This document shows, piece after piece, positions 1 to 8,476 of a stretch of DNA of 64,000 bases (its first letter is position 1; every line of letters begins with the position of its first letter). Position numbers and translations under genes: made by a program. Source of the DNA: Ketobacter sp. (GTDB lineage: Bacteria > Pseudomonadota > Gammaproteobacteria > Pseudomonadales > Ketobacteraceae). The notes beneath the pieces were generated by a model, which saw only the letters and a list, made by a program, of their open reading frames with translations, searched no databases and was not told the origin of the DNA. The DNA lies in assembly GCF_003671495.1 (NCBI RefSeq), contig NZ_RCHN01000043.1, positions 143,484 through 207,483 of the forward strand. Direction: 5' to 3'.

Positions 1-184
1 TTGTACTGTAATTTTCCATGCCCTAAAGGTCACCGTTTGTGAAAGGTGCCTTCATATCCTGGCTTGACATCACGGCCTGATGCCTCCCCCGGCGCCTGCC
101 GCCGCGGCCTGGGCGGGAAACCCGGCCGGTCTTGCTTCCGGCGGCCTAATCCGCGAAGATAGCCTCCGCACTTGGAGGCCCCTG

Positions 185-934
185 ATGTCCAACGAAAAAA
201 CCACTCATTTCGGCTATAAAAACGTCCCGGTCGAGCAAAAACAAAAGTACGTAGGCGAAGTGTTCCACTCCGTTGCCGCCAAGTACGACATCATGAACGA
301 CCTGATGTCCATGGGTATCCACCGCCTGTGGAAACGCTTTACCATCGAAATGAGCGGCGCCCGCCCGGGGCATACCATCCTGGACCTGGCCGGCGGCACC
401 GGCGACCTCACCATGAAGTTTTCCCGCATTGTGGGGGATGAGGGCAAGGTGGTGTTGTCGGACATCAATTCCTCCATGCTCAACGTAGGGCGGGACAAAC
501 TGCTGGACCACGGCTACGCGGGCAATATCGAATACGTGCAGGCCAACGCCGAGTGCCTGCCCTTCGCCGACAACACCTTTGACTGCATCACCATCGCCTT
601 CGGATTGCGCAACGTCACTGACAAACAGAAGGCCCTGGAGTCCATGACCCGGGTGCTGAAGCCCGGTGGCCGACTGCTGGTGCTGGAATTCTCCAAGCCC
701 ACCAATCCCACCTTTGAGAAAGTCTACGACCGCTATTCCTTCAGCATTCTGCCGGTGATGGGCAAGCTGGTGGCCAATGATCCCGACAGTTACCGTTACC
801 TGGCCGAGTCCATCCGCATGCACCCGGATCAGAAGACCCTGAAACACATGATGCGCAAAGCCGGACTGGACCGGGTGGATTACCACAACCTCACCGGAGG
901 CGTGGTGGCCCTGCACCGGGGCTTCAAGTACTGA
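185..934 (+). CDS. ubiE: UbiE C-methyltransferase (ubiquinone/menaquinone biosynthesis)
   Basis: SAM-dependent methyltransferase of 249 residues that methylates the benzoquinol ring during ubiquinone synthesis (demethylmenaquinone in organisms that make it). The protein shows the family opening with YVGEVFHSVAAKYDIMNDL, the SAM-binding motif LDLAGGTGDLT, then SDINSSML and FGLRNVTD. The frame is open upstream to 80, but the Pro/Ala-rich extension is not family-like. The ATG at 185 has a GGAGG about 10 bases before it and gives the family's N-terminus. It is followed after 13 bases by ubiJ and then ubiB, the usual gammaproteobacterial order. Identification is secure; the start is well supported. 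Confidence 0.96.
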   Translation: MSNEKTTHFGYKNVPVEQKQKYVGEVFHSVAAKYDIMNDLMSMGIHRLWKRFTIEMSGARPGHTILDLAGGTGDLTMKFSRIVGDEGKVVLSDINSSMLNVGRDKLLDHGYAGNIEYVQANAECLPFADNTFDCITIAFGLRNVTDKQKALESMTRVLKPGGRLLVLEFSKPTNPTFEKVYDRYSFSILPVMGKLVANDPDSYRYLAESIRMHPDQKTLKHMMRKAGLDRVDYHNLTGGVVALHRGFKY

Positions 935-947
935 TGGGCATACACTG

Positions 948-1610
948 ATGGACCCACAGCGACAGTCCCTGATTCCGATATTCCTCACCGAGCAACTGGA
1001 GCGGGCCGCCAACAGAGCCCTGTACTACGCGCCGGTGACCCGCCTGCAGCTCACCAGGCTGAAAGGCAAATCCCTGGGCATCGAGCTGCAGCGCCCGGAC
1101 TTCAGCCTGCTGATGGAAGTGGGTAAACGCCGCCTCAGCTTCCAGAATCACTGGGATCATGAACCCGACGTCACCATCCGCGGGCCCGCTGTGGCCCTGT
1201 TGCGCCAGATTGGCAGCGAGGATGCCACCCCCGCCGACCTGATGCGGCTGGGTATTGAACTGGAAGGGGACCAGCAGCTGGCCCAGCAGTTCCTGCAAGT
1301 CATCCGGGATCTGGACCTGGATCTGGAAAGCGCCCTGGGGGACCTGATCGGTGATGTGGCCGCCCACCAGGTGGCGGAAGTGGCGAAGGTGGGGTTCAGC
1401 TGGCTGCGGGGTGCCGCCAAAACCGTGCTGCAGCAATCCCGGCACCTGATCGCCGAAGAGCGGGAATGGGTGCTGACCCCGCGCAAATTCCAGCGCTTCC
1501 AAAGCGATGTGGAGGACCTGCGGGAGGACACCGACCGCCTGCAGGCCCGCCTGCAACGGCTGCAGAACAGCCTGAATCCACCTACTGATGAAAACGAGCC
1601 TACGCCTTGA
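948..1610 (+). CDS. ubiJ: UbiJ, ubiquinone biosynthesis accessory factor (SCP2 domain)
   Basis: Protein of 220 residues. The N-terminal half is an SCP2-type sterol/lipid carrier fold, and the C-terminal part (about 170-210) is a charged coiled coil (SDVEDLREDTDRLQARLQRL). In E. coli UbiJ is a non-catalytic factor of the cytosolic Ubi complex thought to present the hydrophobic intermediates to the Ubi enzymes. Its place between ubiE and ubiB supports the assignment more strongly than the weakly conserved sequence. Its TGA overlaps the TTG start of ubiB, so the two are probably translationally coupled. Confidence 0.9.
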   Translation: MDPQRQSLIPIFLTEQLERAANRALYYAPVTRLQLTRLKGKSLGIELQRPDFSLLMEVGKRRLSFQNHWDHEPDVTIRGPAVALLRQIGSEDATPADLMRLGIELEGDQQLAQQFLQVIRDLDLDLESALGDLIGDVAAHQVAEVAKVGFSWLRGAAKTVLQQSRHLIAEEREWVLTPRKFQRFQSDVEDLREDTDRLQARLQRLQNSLNPPTDENEPTP

Positions 1611-3262
1611 GACGCCTAGCCCGACTGTTCACCATCTTCACCCTGCTGGCCCGTTATCGCCTGGATGAGCTGCTGCCGGATCACGCTGCCACCGGCCCAT
1701 TGAAATGGCTGATCCGCCTGCACCCGGCGGCCTGGGGTGCTTCCACCGCCAACCACCCCTGGAGCCGGGCCCGCCTGGCCATGGAACAGCTGGGGCCGGT
1801 GTTCATCAAGTTCGGCCAACTGCTGTCCACCCGCCATGACCTGCTGCCGGCTGAGGCCATTGAGGATCTCTCCAACCTGCAGGACAACGTTCCCCCCTTC
1901 GGCGAGCAGGCGGCATTCGACATCATCGAGCAGGAACTGAAAGGCTCCATCAGCGATCTGTTTGGCTCCCTGGAGCGCAAGCCCCTGGCCTCTGCCTCGG
2001 TGGCGCAGGTGCACGCCGGCACCCTGAAAGACGGCCGCGAGATCGTGGTCAAAGTGATCCGCCCAGGCCTGGAAAAACTGGTGGAGCGGGACCTGGCGCT
2101 GCTGCTCACCGGTGCCCGCTGGCTGGAAAAACTGGTGCCGGAAACCCGCCGTTTCCACCCGGTGCAGGTGGTGAAAGACTATCGTCATATCCTGCTGGGG
2201 GAACTGGACCTGGGCCAGGAAGCCGCCAACTCAGCCCAGTTCCGGCGCAACTTCAATGACTCACCCCTGCTCTATGTGCCTGATATTCATTGGAATTTAA
2301 GCACCAGCAAGGTGCTGACCATGGAACGGGTCTATGGCGTACCGGTATCCGATACCGAGACCATGCTGAACGCGGGGGTGAAACTGGAATACCTGTCTGA
2401 AATGGGGGTGGAAATCTTCTTCACCCAGGTCTTCCGGGATAATTTTTTCCACGCGGACATGCACCCGGGCAACGTCATGGTGAACCTGGCGGACCCGCAG
2501 AACCCCCAGTACCTGTCTCTGGACAACGCCATCGTCGGCACCCTCAACAAAGAAGAGCGGTTCCTGCTGGCGCGGCAGCTGATGGCGCTGCTAGACAAGG
2601 ATTACGAACAGATCGCCATCCTGCTGGTGGAAGCCGGCTGGGTGCCCAAACACACCAAGATCCACGAATTCCAGAACGCCCTGCGCACGGTGCTGGAGCC
2701 GGTACTGGAGCGACCGCTGCACGAAATCGAGTTCGGCCCGGTGTTGATCCGCCTGTTCCAGACCGCCCGCCGCTTTGAGATGCAGGCCCTGCCCCAGTTC
2801 ATGCTGCTGGAAAAAACCCTGATCCACGTGGAGGGCCTGGGCCGCCAGCTGTATCCGGAATTGGACATCTGGGCCATTGGCCGGCCCCTGCTGGAGCAAT
2901 GGATTCGTGACCAGATCGGGCCCTCCGCCATCATGCAGACGGTAAAACGCAACGCCCCTGCCCTCATCGAACAAATCCCCCATTTGCCGAAATTGGCATG
3001 GGATGCGCTGCAGGAAATGCGTAAACTGAGTGAGAACCAGCAGAAATTGCTGCAACAGGTGGAAGAACGTCACCTGGGGCGCCTGCGGCGGGACCGCATC
3101 ATTACCCTGCTGGGACTGATCGGATTAGGTTTTGGCCTCAGCTGGGGCCTGAACCCGGATCTGTTACCGGACTGGCAGCAGATTCCCCTGGGTGCCTGGA
3201 TCAGCGGCGGCATCGGCAGCGCACTGCTGTTGACCCGGCTGCGGGGCCAGTCACAAGATTGA
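1607..3262 (+). CDS. ubiB: UbiB, atypical kinase/ATPase for ubiquinone biosynthesis
   Basis: ADCK/ABC1-family atypical kinase of 551 residues needed for coenzyme Q synthesis. Visible features are the family motif FIKFGQLLSTRHDLLP (KxGQ-like), the Ala/Ser nucleotide loop PLASASVAQVH, a catalytic-type stretch FFHADMHPGNVMV, and two hydrophobic C-terminal segments (about 500-545) for membrane anchoring. The start is a TTG whose last two bases overlap the ubiJ stop codon. It yields MRRLARLF...YRLDELLP, which matches the usual UbiB N-terminus, so an upstream start is not needed. Confidence 0.95.
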   Translation: MRRLARLFTIFTLLARYRLDELLPDHAATGPLKWLIRLHPAAWGASTANHPWSRARLAMEQLGPVFIKFGQLLSTRHDLLPAEAIEDLSNLQDNVPPFGEQAAFDIIEQELKGSISDLFGSLERKPLASASVAQVHAGTLKDGREIVVKVIRPGLEKLVERDLALLLTGARWLEKLVPETRRFHPVQVVKDYRHILLGELDLGQEAANSAQFRRNFNDSPLLYVPDIHWNLSTSKVLTMERVYGVPVSDTETMLNAGVKLEYLSEMGVEIFFTQVFRDNFFHADMHPGNVMVNLADPQNPQYLSLDNAIVGTLNKEERFLLARQLMALLDKDYEQIAILLVEAGWVPKHTKIHEFQNALRTVLEPVLERPLHEIEFGPVLIRLFQTARRFEMQALPQFMLLEKTLIHVEGLGRQLYPELDIWAIGRPLLEQWIRDQIGPSAIMQTVKRNAPALIEQIPHLPKLAWDALQEMRKLSENQQKLLQQVEERHLGRLRRDRIITLLGLIGLGFGLSWGLNPDLLPDWQQIPLGAWISGGIGSALLLTRLRGQSQD

Positions 3263-3289
3263 TGATTTTTAACCGGAAAGCAGAACAAA

Positions 3290-3320
3290 TTACATGCTTG
3301 TAATATTGTTCTCATATAAT
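3290..3320 (+). promoter_or_regulatory. Possible promoter directly abutting the hisE start codon
   Basis: A perfect TATAAT hexamer lies at 3315-3320, with TTACAT at 3290-3295 as a weak -35 element (19-base spacer). The hisE ATG at 3326 is only five bases after the TATAAT and no Shine-Dalgarno sequence precedes it. If the hexamer is used, the transcript would begin at or within a base or two of the start codon. Confidence 0.4.
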
Positions 3321-3325
3321 GTTAT

Positions 3326-3655
3326 ATGAATGACACATTAGCTGCACTGGACAAAGTGCTCACCGAACGCAAGCAGGCACAGGCGGACAGCTCCTACGTG
3401 GCCAGCCTTTATCAGAAGGGTCTCAACAAGATCCTGGAAAAGGTGGGCGAGGAAGCCACCGAAACCCTGCTGGCGGCCAAAGACGCTGAACACAGCAAGC
3501 AGTATCAGGACGTCGTCTATGAAACTGCTGACCTCTGGTTCCATACCCTGGTGATGCTGCACAAGCTGGATTTGTCCTCGGCTGATGTTTTGCAAGAGCT
3601 GGAACGCCGCTTTGATCTGTCAGGGCTGGTGGAGAAAGCGAACCGAAATAAATAG
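3326..3655 (+). CDS. hisE: Phosphoribosyl-ATP pyrophosphatase
   Basis: Small MazG-fold pyrophosphohydrolase of 109 residues that converts PR-ATP to PR-AMP in histidine biosynthesis. The motifs YQKGLNKILEKVGEEATE and YETADLWFHTLVML carry the metal-binding Glu/Asp residues of the family. The N-terminus (MNDTLAALDKVLTERK) agrees with stand-alone HisE proteins, so the ATG at 3326 is right although it lacks a ribosome-binding site. In many relatives hisI sits between ubiB and hisE; here it is absent and hisE follows ubiB after 63 bases. Confidence 0.95.
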   Translation: MNDTLAALDKVLTERKQAQADSSYVASLYQKGLNKILEKVGEEATETLLAAKDAEHSKQYQDVVYETADLWFHTLVMLHKLDLSSADVLQELERRFDLSGLVEKANRNK

Positions 3656-3670
3656 AACGGGAGTAGCCCC

Positions 3671-3907
3671 ATGGGTTTTGGTGGAATCGGAATTTGGCAA
3701 CTGTTAATTGTACTGGCGATCATTCTGTTGATCTTCGGTACCAAGCGCCTGCGTAACCTGGGCGGTGACCTGGGTGGCGCCATCAAGGGCTTCAAAAAAG
3801 CCATGAGCGACGAAGAGAAAAAAGAAGAGCAGGCGAAACTGGCTGAAACCAAACAACAGGGCGACGTCATCGACGCCACTGCCGAAAAGAAAAAAGACCA
3901 GGCCTGA
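3671..3907 (+). CDS. tatA: Twin-arginine translocase subunit TatA
   Basis: Protein of 78 residues with a short N-terminal membrane helix (GIGIWQLLIVLAIILLIFG), then the hinge and amphipathic helix LRNLGGDLGGAIKGFKKAM and a charged soluble tail. TatA oligomerises to form the size-adaptable export path for folded proteins. It is first of the tatABC operon, 15 bases after hisE, with a GGGAG ribosome-binding site before the ATG. Length and hinge sequence are typical. Confidence 0.96.
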   Translation: MGFGGIGIWQLLIVLAIILLIFGTKRLRNLGGDLGGAIKGFKKAMSDEEKKEEQAKLAETKQQGDVIDATAEKKKDQA

Positions 3908-3924
3908 TCGACTGAGGACGCTTC

Positions 3925-4398
3925 ATGTTCGATATTGGCTTTTTTGAGCTGGTCCTGCTGGGCGTGGTGGGCCTGTTGGTGTTGGGTCCGGAACGCCTGC
4001 CCCATGCTGTGCGCATGACCACCGCCTACATCGGGAAAATCCGGCGCGCGGTGTCCAGCGTGCGGGAGGAATTCGAGCGCGAAGTCAACATGCACGAGAT
4101 GCAGCAACGCATCAAACAGCAGCTGGATGAGTCCGGCCTGGACGAAGCCCAGAAATCCTTGCAGGAACTGAAGCAACAGGTGGAAAGCACACCGTCCCCC
4201 TGGCAGCCAGGCAACCAGATCGGCGGCAACCTGGCGGGCACCCCGGATGACGACCCGGACACCCGTCACAACCCCACCGCGCCGGAAAACGAAGCTGAGC
4301 CCATGCCGGAGCCCGAGCCCGAGCCCAGCGCCGAACTGAATGCGGGCGACGAGCCCGCTCCGGACGTGGCACCCAAACAAGAATCCCCCAAAGCATGA
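3925..4398 (+). CDS. tatB: Twin-arginine translocase subunit TatB
   Basis: Protein of 157 residues beginning MFDIGFFELVLLGVVGLLVLG, the TatB-type membrane helix with the conserved Glu near position 8 and the GPERLP hinge, followed by an amphipathic helix and a long acidic, Pro/Glu-rich tail (about 95-150). TatB works with TatC as the signal-peptide receptor. The stop overlaps the tatC start (ATGA at 4395-4398), which suggests translational coupling and matched production of the two receptor subunits. Confidence 0.95.
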   Translation: MFDIGFFELVLLGVVGLLVLGPERLPHAVRMTTAYIGKIRRAVSSVREEFEREVNMHEMQQRIKQQLDESGLDEAQKSLQELKQQVESTPSPWQPGNQIGGNLAGTPDDDPDTRHNPTAPENEAEPMPEPEPEPSAELNAGDEPAPDVAPKQESPKA

Positions 4399-5213
4399 AA
4401 AAAGAGCAGCCGTCCGCAGCCCCGGAATCCAATCTGACGCTGATCGGCCATCTGGTCGAATTGCGCGATCGCATCATGAAGTCCCTGCTGGCGATCCTGG
4501 TGGTATTCCTGTGTCTGATTTACTTCGCCAACGACATCTATGAACTGGTGGCCAAGCCCATTCGGGATCAACTGCCGGAAGGCACCACCATGATCGCCAC
4601 CGATGTCACCTCCACCTTTTTCGCACCGTTCAAGCTGACCCTGGTGGTGGCGTTTTTCCTGGCCATGCCGGTGGTGCTGGGTCAGGTGTGGCGGTTTATC
4701 GCCCCCGGCCTGTACGCCCATGAGCGCCGTTATGCCCTGCCGCTGCTGGTGCTGAGCGTGCTGCTGTTCTACGCGGGCATAGCCTTTGCCCATTTCGTGA
4801 TTTTCCCCCTGATCATGAACTTCTTCGTCATGGCCAGCCCCGAAAACGTGACGGTGACACCGGATATCGCCCAGTACCTGTCCATCGCGCTTAAATTGTT
4901 CTTCGCCTTTGGCCTGGCCTTTGAGATTCCGATCGCCACCATGATCCTGATCCTTTCCGGCGTCACCACCGTCAAGGACCTGAGCACCAAGCGGCCCTAT
5001 GTGATCCTGTTTTGCTTTGTATTCGGCATGCTGCTGACCCCGCCGGACCCCTTCTCCCAGTCCATGCTGGCGATCCCCATGTGGATGTTGTTCGAGCTGG
5101 GCCTGTTGTTCGGCCGCCTGATCAAGCGCAAGCCGCGGCATCAGGACGAAGAACATGAAGACGAAGAAGACGACGCCCCTGACACCAAGGCGCCCGCGAA
5201 GGTGGACCCGTAA
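4395..5213 (+). CDS. tatC: Twin-arginine translocase subunit TatC
   Basis: Polytopic inner-membrane protein of 272 residues with six predicted helices. The N-terminal HLVELRDRIMKSLL motif and the FEIPIATMIL region are characteristic of TatC, which recognises the twin-arginine signal peptide. The C-terminal tail (about 240-272) is highly charged, with an Asp/Glu run not needed for the fold. It closes the tat operon; the following small gene begins six bases later and may be read through from it. Confidence 0.96.
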   Translation: MKKEQPSAAPESNLTLIGHLVELRDRIMKSLLAILVVFLCLIYFANDIYELVAKPIRDQLPEGTTMIATDVTSTFFAPFKLTLVVAFFLAMPVVLGQVWRFIAPGLYAHERRYALPLLVLSVLLFYAGIAFAHFVIFPLIMNFFVMASPENVTVTPDIAQYLSIALKLFFAFGLAFEIPIATMILILSGVTTVKDLSTKRPYVILFCFVFGMLLTPPDPFSQSMLAIPMWMLFELGLLFGRLIKRKPRHQDEEHEDEEDDAPDTKAPAKVDP

Positions 5214-5219
5214 AAGGCT

Positions 5220-5513
5220 ATGCTGCAGAAGCTGATCCGCCAACGTTCTTTACTGCTGTTACTGCTTCTGCTGGGCTGGCTTCAGGCCAGCCAGATGCAG
5301 GTGCTCGCCCATGAAGCAACCCACTGGTTTCATGACAGCACCGAACTCTGCGACGACTTGCAACTGGCCCATCACAATCCCGGGGCATTGGCACCGGTGT
5401 TCGATGCCGCCGCAGCCCCTCTCCCTCCCCAGATTATTGCTGACCTGGCGCCAACCCAATGGACAGGCACAGCCTATCTCCCACCCCTTGCCCGTGGCCC
5501 GCCCCGGTTCTGA
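5220..5513 (+). CDS. Small exported His-containing protein of the metal-uptake locus
   Basis: A 97-residue protein with an N-terminal hydrophobic stretch (LLLLLLLLGWLQASQMQVLA) that reads as a signal peptide or anchor, followed by possible metal ligands in AHEATHWFHD and LAHHNPG and a C-terminal ARGPPRF. Small proteins with a terminal RGPP motif (DUF2946-like) occur near metal-uptake genes, but membership is inferred from this motif and position only. It starts six bases after tatC and is followed by a beta-barrel protein and ZnuA/ZnuB homologues. A periplasmic metal-handling role is likely but unproven. Confidence 0.6.
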   Translation: MLQKLIRQRSLLLLLLLLGWLQASQMQVLAHEATHWFHDSTELCDDLQLAHHNPGALAPVFDAAAAPLPPQIIADLAPTQWTGTAYLPPLARGPPRF

Positions 5514-5560
5514 TTAACTCAATTCCCAACTAACTGAACTTTTTCAATCAGGAGTTAATC

Positions 5561-6805
5561 ATGATGACACTGCATCGTGCCCGCGTTTTGGCGCTGGCCA
5601 CCACCTTCGTTTCAACTTCCGCCCTGGCGCAAACCGGTTATGTCAGCGGCAATGAATTCAACCCGGCCATCAGCCTGATCCTGGACGGCCGTTATACCGA
5701 ATACCACGACGACCTGGAGTTGCCCGGCTTTCAAATGGGCCCCGAATCCGAATTGCCCGCCAAGGGCTTCAGCCTGGGCCATTCCGAACTGACCCTCAGT
5801 GCCAATGTGGATGACCAGTTCTACGGCAGCGCCAGCCTGGTGATCGCCGACCACGACGGCAGCACTGAGGTCGAGCTGGAGGAGGCCTATCTGGAAACCC
5901 TGGGACTGGGCCACGGCGCCACCCTCAAGTTTGGCCGCTTTCTGTCGAGCATCGGCTACCTGAACAGCCAGCATGAGCACGCCTGGTCGTTCTACGACGC
6001 TCCGCTCATATATACCGCGCTGTTCGGCAAAACCCTGTACGACGACGGTGTGCAGGCCCGCTGGCTGGCACCGGCTGACTTTTTTCTGGAGGTTGGCGCC
6101 GAGTGGACCCGGGGCGACAGCTTCCCCGGTGGTGAGAACGACGGCAATGACGGCAAAGCCCTGTTCATCAAACTGGGCAATGACCTGGGCCAGACCGCCA
6201 GTTGGCAACTGGGAGCCTCGGGCTACAGTACCCGCTTCAACGAACGCAGCGGCGAGGGCCATTCCCATGGCCATGGGGAGGAGGAAGAGCATGCCTCTGA
6301 ACTGGTGATGGAAGACGGCGACGTGGACATCATCGGCGTGGATGCAGTGTTCAAGTGGGCCCCCGGTGGCCAGCCCCGACGCCAGCAACTGGTGTTGCAG
6401 GCCGAGTACTTTCAACGCAAGGAAACCGCCCTGTCCCATTTCAGCGAAGAGGATAACTACTTTGAGGCGGATTACGACGGCGAGCAATCCGGCTACTATG
6501 TGCAGGCCGTCTATCGCTTCCACCCGCAATGGAGCAGCGGCCTGCGCTATGACGCCATCACCCCGGACAACGAATTCAGCGAACTCGATGCCAACGGCAT
6601 CGACCTGGAAGAGTTTCTGGAGGAAACCGAACTGGGCAGTGATGAAACCATTACCCGCCAAAGCGCCATGCTGGAATACACCCCCAGCGAATTCTCCCGC
6701 ATCCGCTTGCAGTACAACCACCGGGATTGGGGCGAAGACCGCGATGATCTCTGGGTAATTCAATACACCATGAGCCTGGGCAGCCACGGCGCCCACAGTT
6801 ACTGA
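5561..6805 (+). CDS. Outer-membrane beta-barrel protein with His-rich loop, metal-uptake locus
   Basis: A 414-residue protein with a signal peptide cleaved near SALAQ-TGYVS (about residue 24). The rest alternates short strands typical of a porin-like barrel, such as LTLSANVDDQFYGSASLVI and SGYYVQAVYRF, and ends in aromatic residues. An acidic and His-rich loop, GHSHGHGEEEEHA, lies at about residues 233-245 and could bind zinc or another divalent metal. There is no TonB box or plug domain that I can see. It is followed 10 bases later by the ZnuA-like protein, so it may be the outer-membrane entry route for the same metal. Confidence 0.75.
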   Translation: MMTLHRARVLALATTFVSTSALAQTGYVSGNEFNPAISLILDGRYTEYHDDLELPGFQMGPESELPAKGFSLGHSELTLSANVDDQFYGSASLVIADHDGSTEVELEEAYLETLGLGHGATLKFGRFLSSIGYLNSQHEHAWSFYDAPLIYTALFGKTLYDDGVQARWLAPADFFLEVGAEWTRGDSFPGGENDGNDGKALFIKLGNDLGQTASWQLGASGYSTRFNERSGEGHSHGHGEEEEHASELVMEDGDVDIIGVDAVFKWAPGGQPRRQQLVLQAEYFQRKETALSHFSEEDNYFEADYDGEQSGYYVQAVYRFHPQWSSGLRYDAITPDNEFSELDANGIDLEEFLEETELGSDETITRQSAMLEYTPSEFSRIRLQYNHRDWGEDRDDLWVIQYTMSLGSHGAHSY

Positions 6806-6815
6806 GGGGGCAACC

Positions 6816-7715
6816 GTGCGACAGACTCTGATTATCATCATTACCCTACTGACGCCAATATTGGCCCGGGGTGAACTATCGGTGTTCGCCTGCGAGCCGG
6901 AATGGGCAGCGTTGACTCAGCAACTGGGCGGGGATCGGGTGTCGGTGTTCAGCGCCACCACCGCCATGCAGGACCCCCACCACGTGGAAGCACGCCCTTC
7001 CCTCATCGCCCGGCTGGGGCGGGCGGACCTGGCGGTGTGCACCGGTGCCGAACTGGAAGTCGGTTGGCTGCCATTGCTGCTGCGGCGCTCCGCCAATGCC
7101 AAAGTGCAGATGCACCAGCCCGGTTACTTTGAGGCTGCCATGCAGGTGGAACGCCTGGGCATTCCCACCGTTCTGGACCGGGCGGACGGCGACGTCCATG
7201 CGGCAGGCAACCCCCATGTCCATCTGGACCCGCGGCGCCTGCTCCGCATTGCCGAAGCCTTGAGCCAACGCCTGATTGAGCTGGACCCGGCGGGGCGCAC
7301 TGAGTATGCCGGCCGCCTGCAACAATTCCAGGACCACTGGCATGCCCGGATCAGCCAATGGGAATCGGAAGCTGCCCCCCTGAGAAACCGGCGCATTGTG
7401 GTCCAGCACGAGGACTGGTTGTATTTCAATGAGTGGCTACAACTGGAGCAAGTGGCCACCATCGAGCCCAAACCCGGCGTACCACCCAGTGCTGCAGACC
7501 AGAAGCGCCTGCTGCAAACCCTGTCCGCCCAGCCTCCGGAGCTGATCATCCTGGCGGCCTACCAGGATGACAAAGCCGCGCGCTGGCTGGCGGATAAACT
7601 GAACATCCCGGTGGTCACCCTGCCTTTTACCGTGGGGGGAGACGAGCACAGCAATAGCTTGACCGCGTTGTTTGACCGATCACTGGCCCTGCTTCTGCAG
7701 GCATTGGGAGACTGA
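6816..7715 (+). CDS. ZnuA-like periplasmic metal-binding protein (cluster 9)
   Basis: Solute-binding protein of 299 residues with an N-terminal signal peptide (ends near ILARG-ELSVFA). Ligand regions of the ZnuA/PsaA family are visible: DPHHVEARPS, GNPHVHLDPRR and QHEDWLYFNEW. It lacks the long His/Asp loop of E. coli ZnuA. The start is a GTG at 6816 after GAGGGGG. The zincophilic setting (His-rich barrel protein upstream, family-3 permease downstream) points to zinc, though manganese cannot be excluded from sequence. Confidence 0.85.
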   Translation: MRQTLIIIITLLTPILARGELSVFACEPEWAALTQQLGGDRVSVFSATTAMQDPHHVEARPSLIARLGRADLAVCTGAELEVGWLPLLLRRSANAKVQMHQPGYFEAAMQVERLGIPTVLDRADGDVHAAGNPHVHLDPRRLLRIAEALSQRLIELDPAGRTEYAGRLQQFQDHWHARISQWESEAAPLRNRRIVVQHEDWLYFNEWLQLEQVATIEPKPGVPPSAADQKRLLQTLSAQPPELIILAAYQDDKAARWLADKLNIPVVTLPFTVGGDEHSNSLTALFDRSLALLLQALGD

Positions 7716-7717
7716 TC

Positions 7718-8476
7718 ATGTCCTGGCAGGATTGGTCGCTCATCGGCCCGGCGTTAATCGCCGGGCTGATCATCATCATCAGCCACGTTCCGCTGGGCAT
7801 TGAAGTGGTGAAACGGGGCATTATTTTCATTGATCTTGCGGTCGCTCAAATCGCCGGCGTCGGTTTGATTGTGGCGCGCATGCTGGATGTTTCCAGCTAC
7901 CTGGGGCAACAATTGATTGCCGGCACCGCCGCCATCGGTGGTGCGCTGCTGTTAACCCTCACTGAATCCAGGTTAGGCCGGTACCAAGAGCCACTCATCG
8001 GTGTGTTGTTTGTCCTGGCGGCGACGCTGGGGCTGTTGCTGTTGGCCGGGGACCCCCATGGGGGCGAATCACTGAAGGAATTACTCTCAGGCCAGATCCT
8101 CTGGGTTACGCTGGATCAGGTGTACAGCAGCGCCCTGCTGTTGCTGCCGGCTACGGTATTGTGGCTGCTGTTACGACAACGCTACGCCAGATTCATTTTC
8201 TACCCACTGTTTGCCGTCATTATCACCCTCAGCGTGCAGCTGGTGGGAGTGTATCTGGTGTTTGCCAGCCTGGTGATTCCCGCCCTGGCCACCGTCAACT
8301 GCTCGCGTTACCGCCTGCTCACCGCGATGACCGTGGGTATCCTTGCGTACTGGCTGGGGCTTTTGGCCTCATTGTATTGGGACCTGGCGGCGGCACCCCT
8401 GATCGTATGGTGCCTGGCGTTGCTGTCGGCCCTGTACCTGATACCCAGCCTTGCTAGGACTCCAGCAAAAACGTAA
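7718..8476 (+). CDS. ZnuB-like metal ABC transporter permease
   Basis: Integral membrane protein of 252 residues with seven or eight hydrophobic segments, of the ABC-3 metal permease family (motifs HVPLGIEVVKRGIIFIDLAVAQ and VYLVFASLVIPALA). It should form the inner-membrane channel for the preceding binding protein, beginning two bases after it. No ATPase gene follows: the 3' end overlaps the convergent dtd gene by 23 bases. The energising subunit must be encoded elsewhere, or the pair is energised by the ATPase of a second zinc importer. Confidence 0.87.
   Translation: MSWQDWSLIGPALIAGLIIIISHVPLGIEVVKRGIIFIDLAVAQIAGVGLIVARMLDVSSYLGQQLIAGTAAIGGALLLTLTESRLGRYQEPLIGVLFVLAATLGLLLLAGDPHGGESLKELLSGQILWVTLDQVYSSALLLLPATVLWLLLRQRYARFIFYPLFAVIITLSVQLVGVYLVFASLVIPALATVNCSRYRLLTAMTVGILAYWLGLLASLYWDLAAAPLIVWCLALLSALYLIPSLARTPAKT

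Noticed and set aside
80..184. N-terminal extension of UbiE from the ATG at 80
   Set aside because: Pro/Ala-rich and not family-like; the ATG at 185 has a strong ribosome-binding site and gives the conserved N-terminus.
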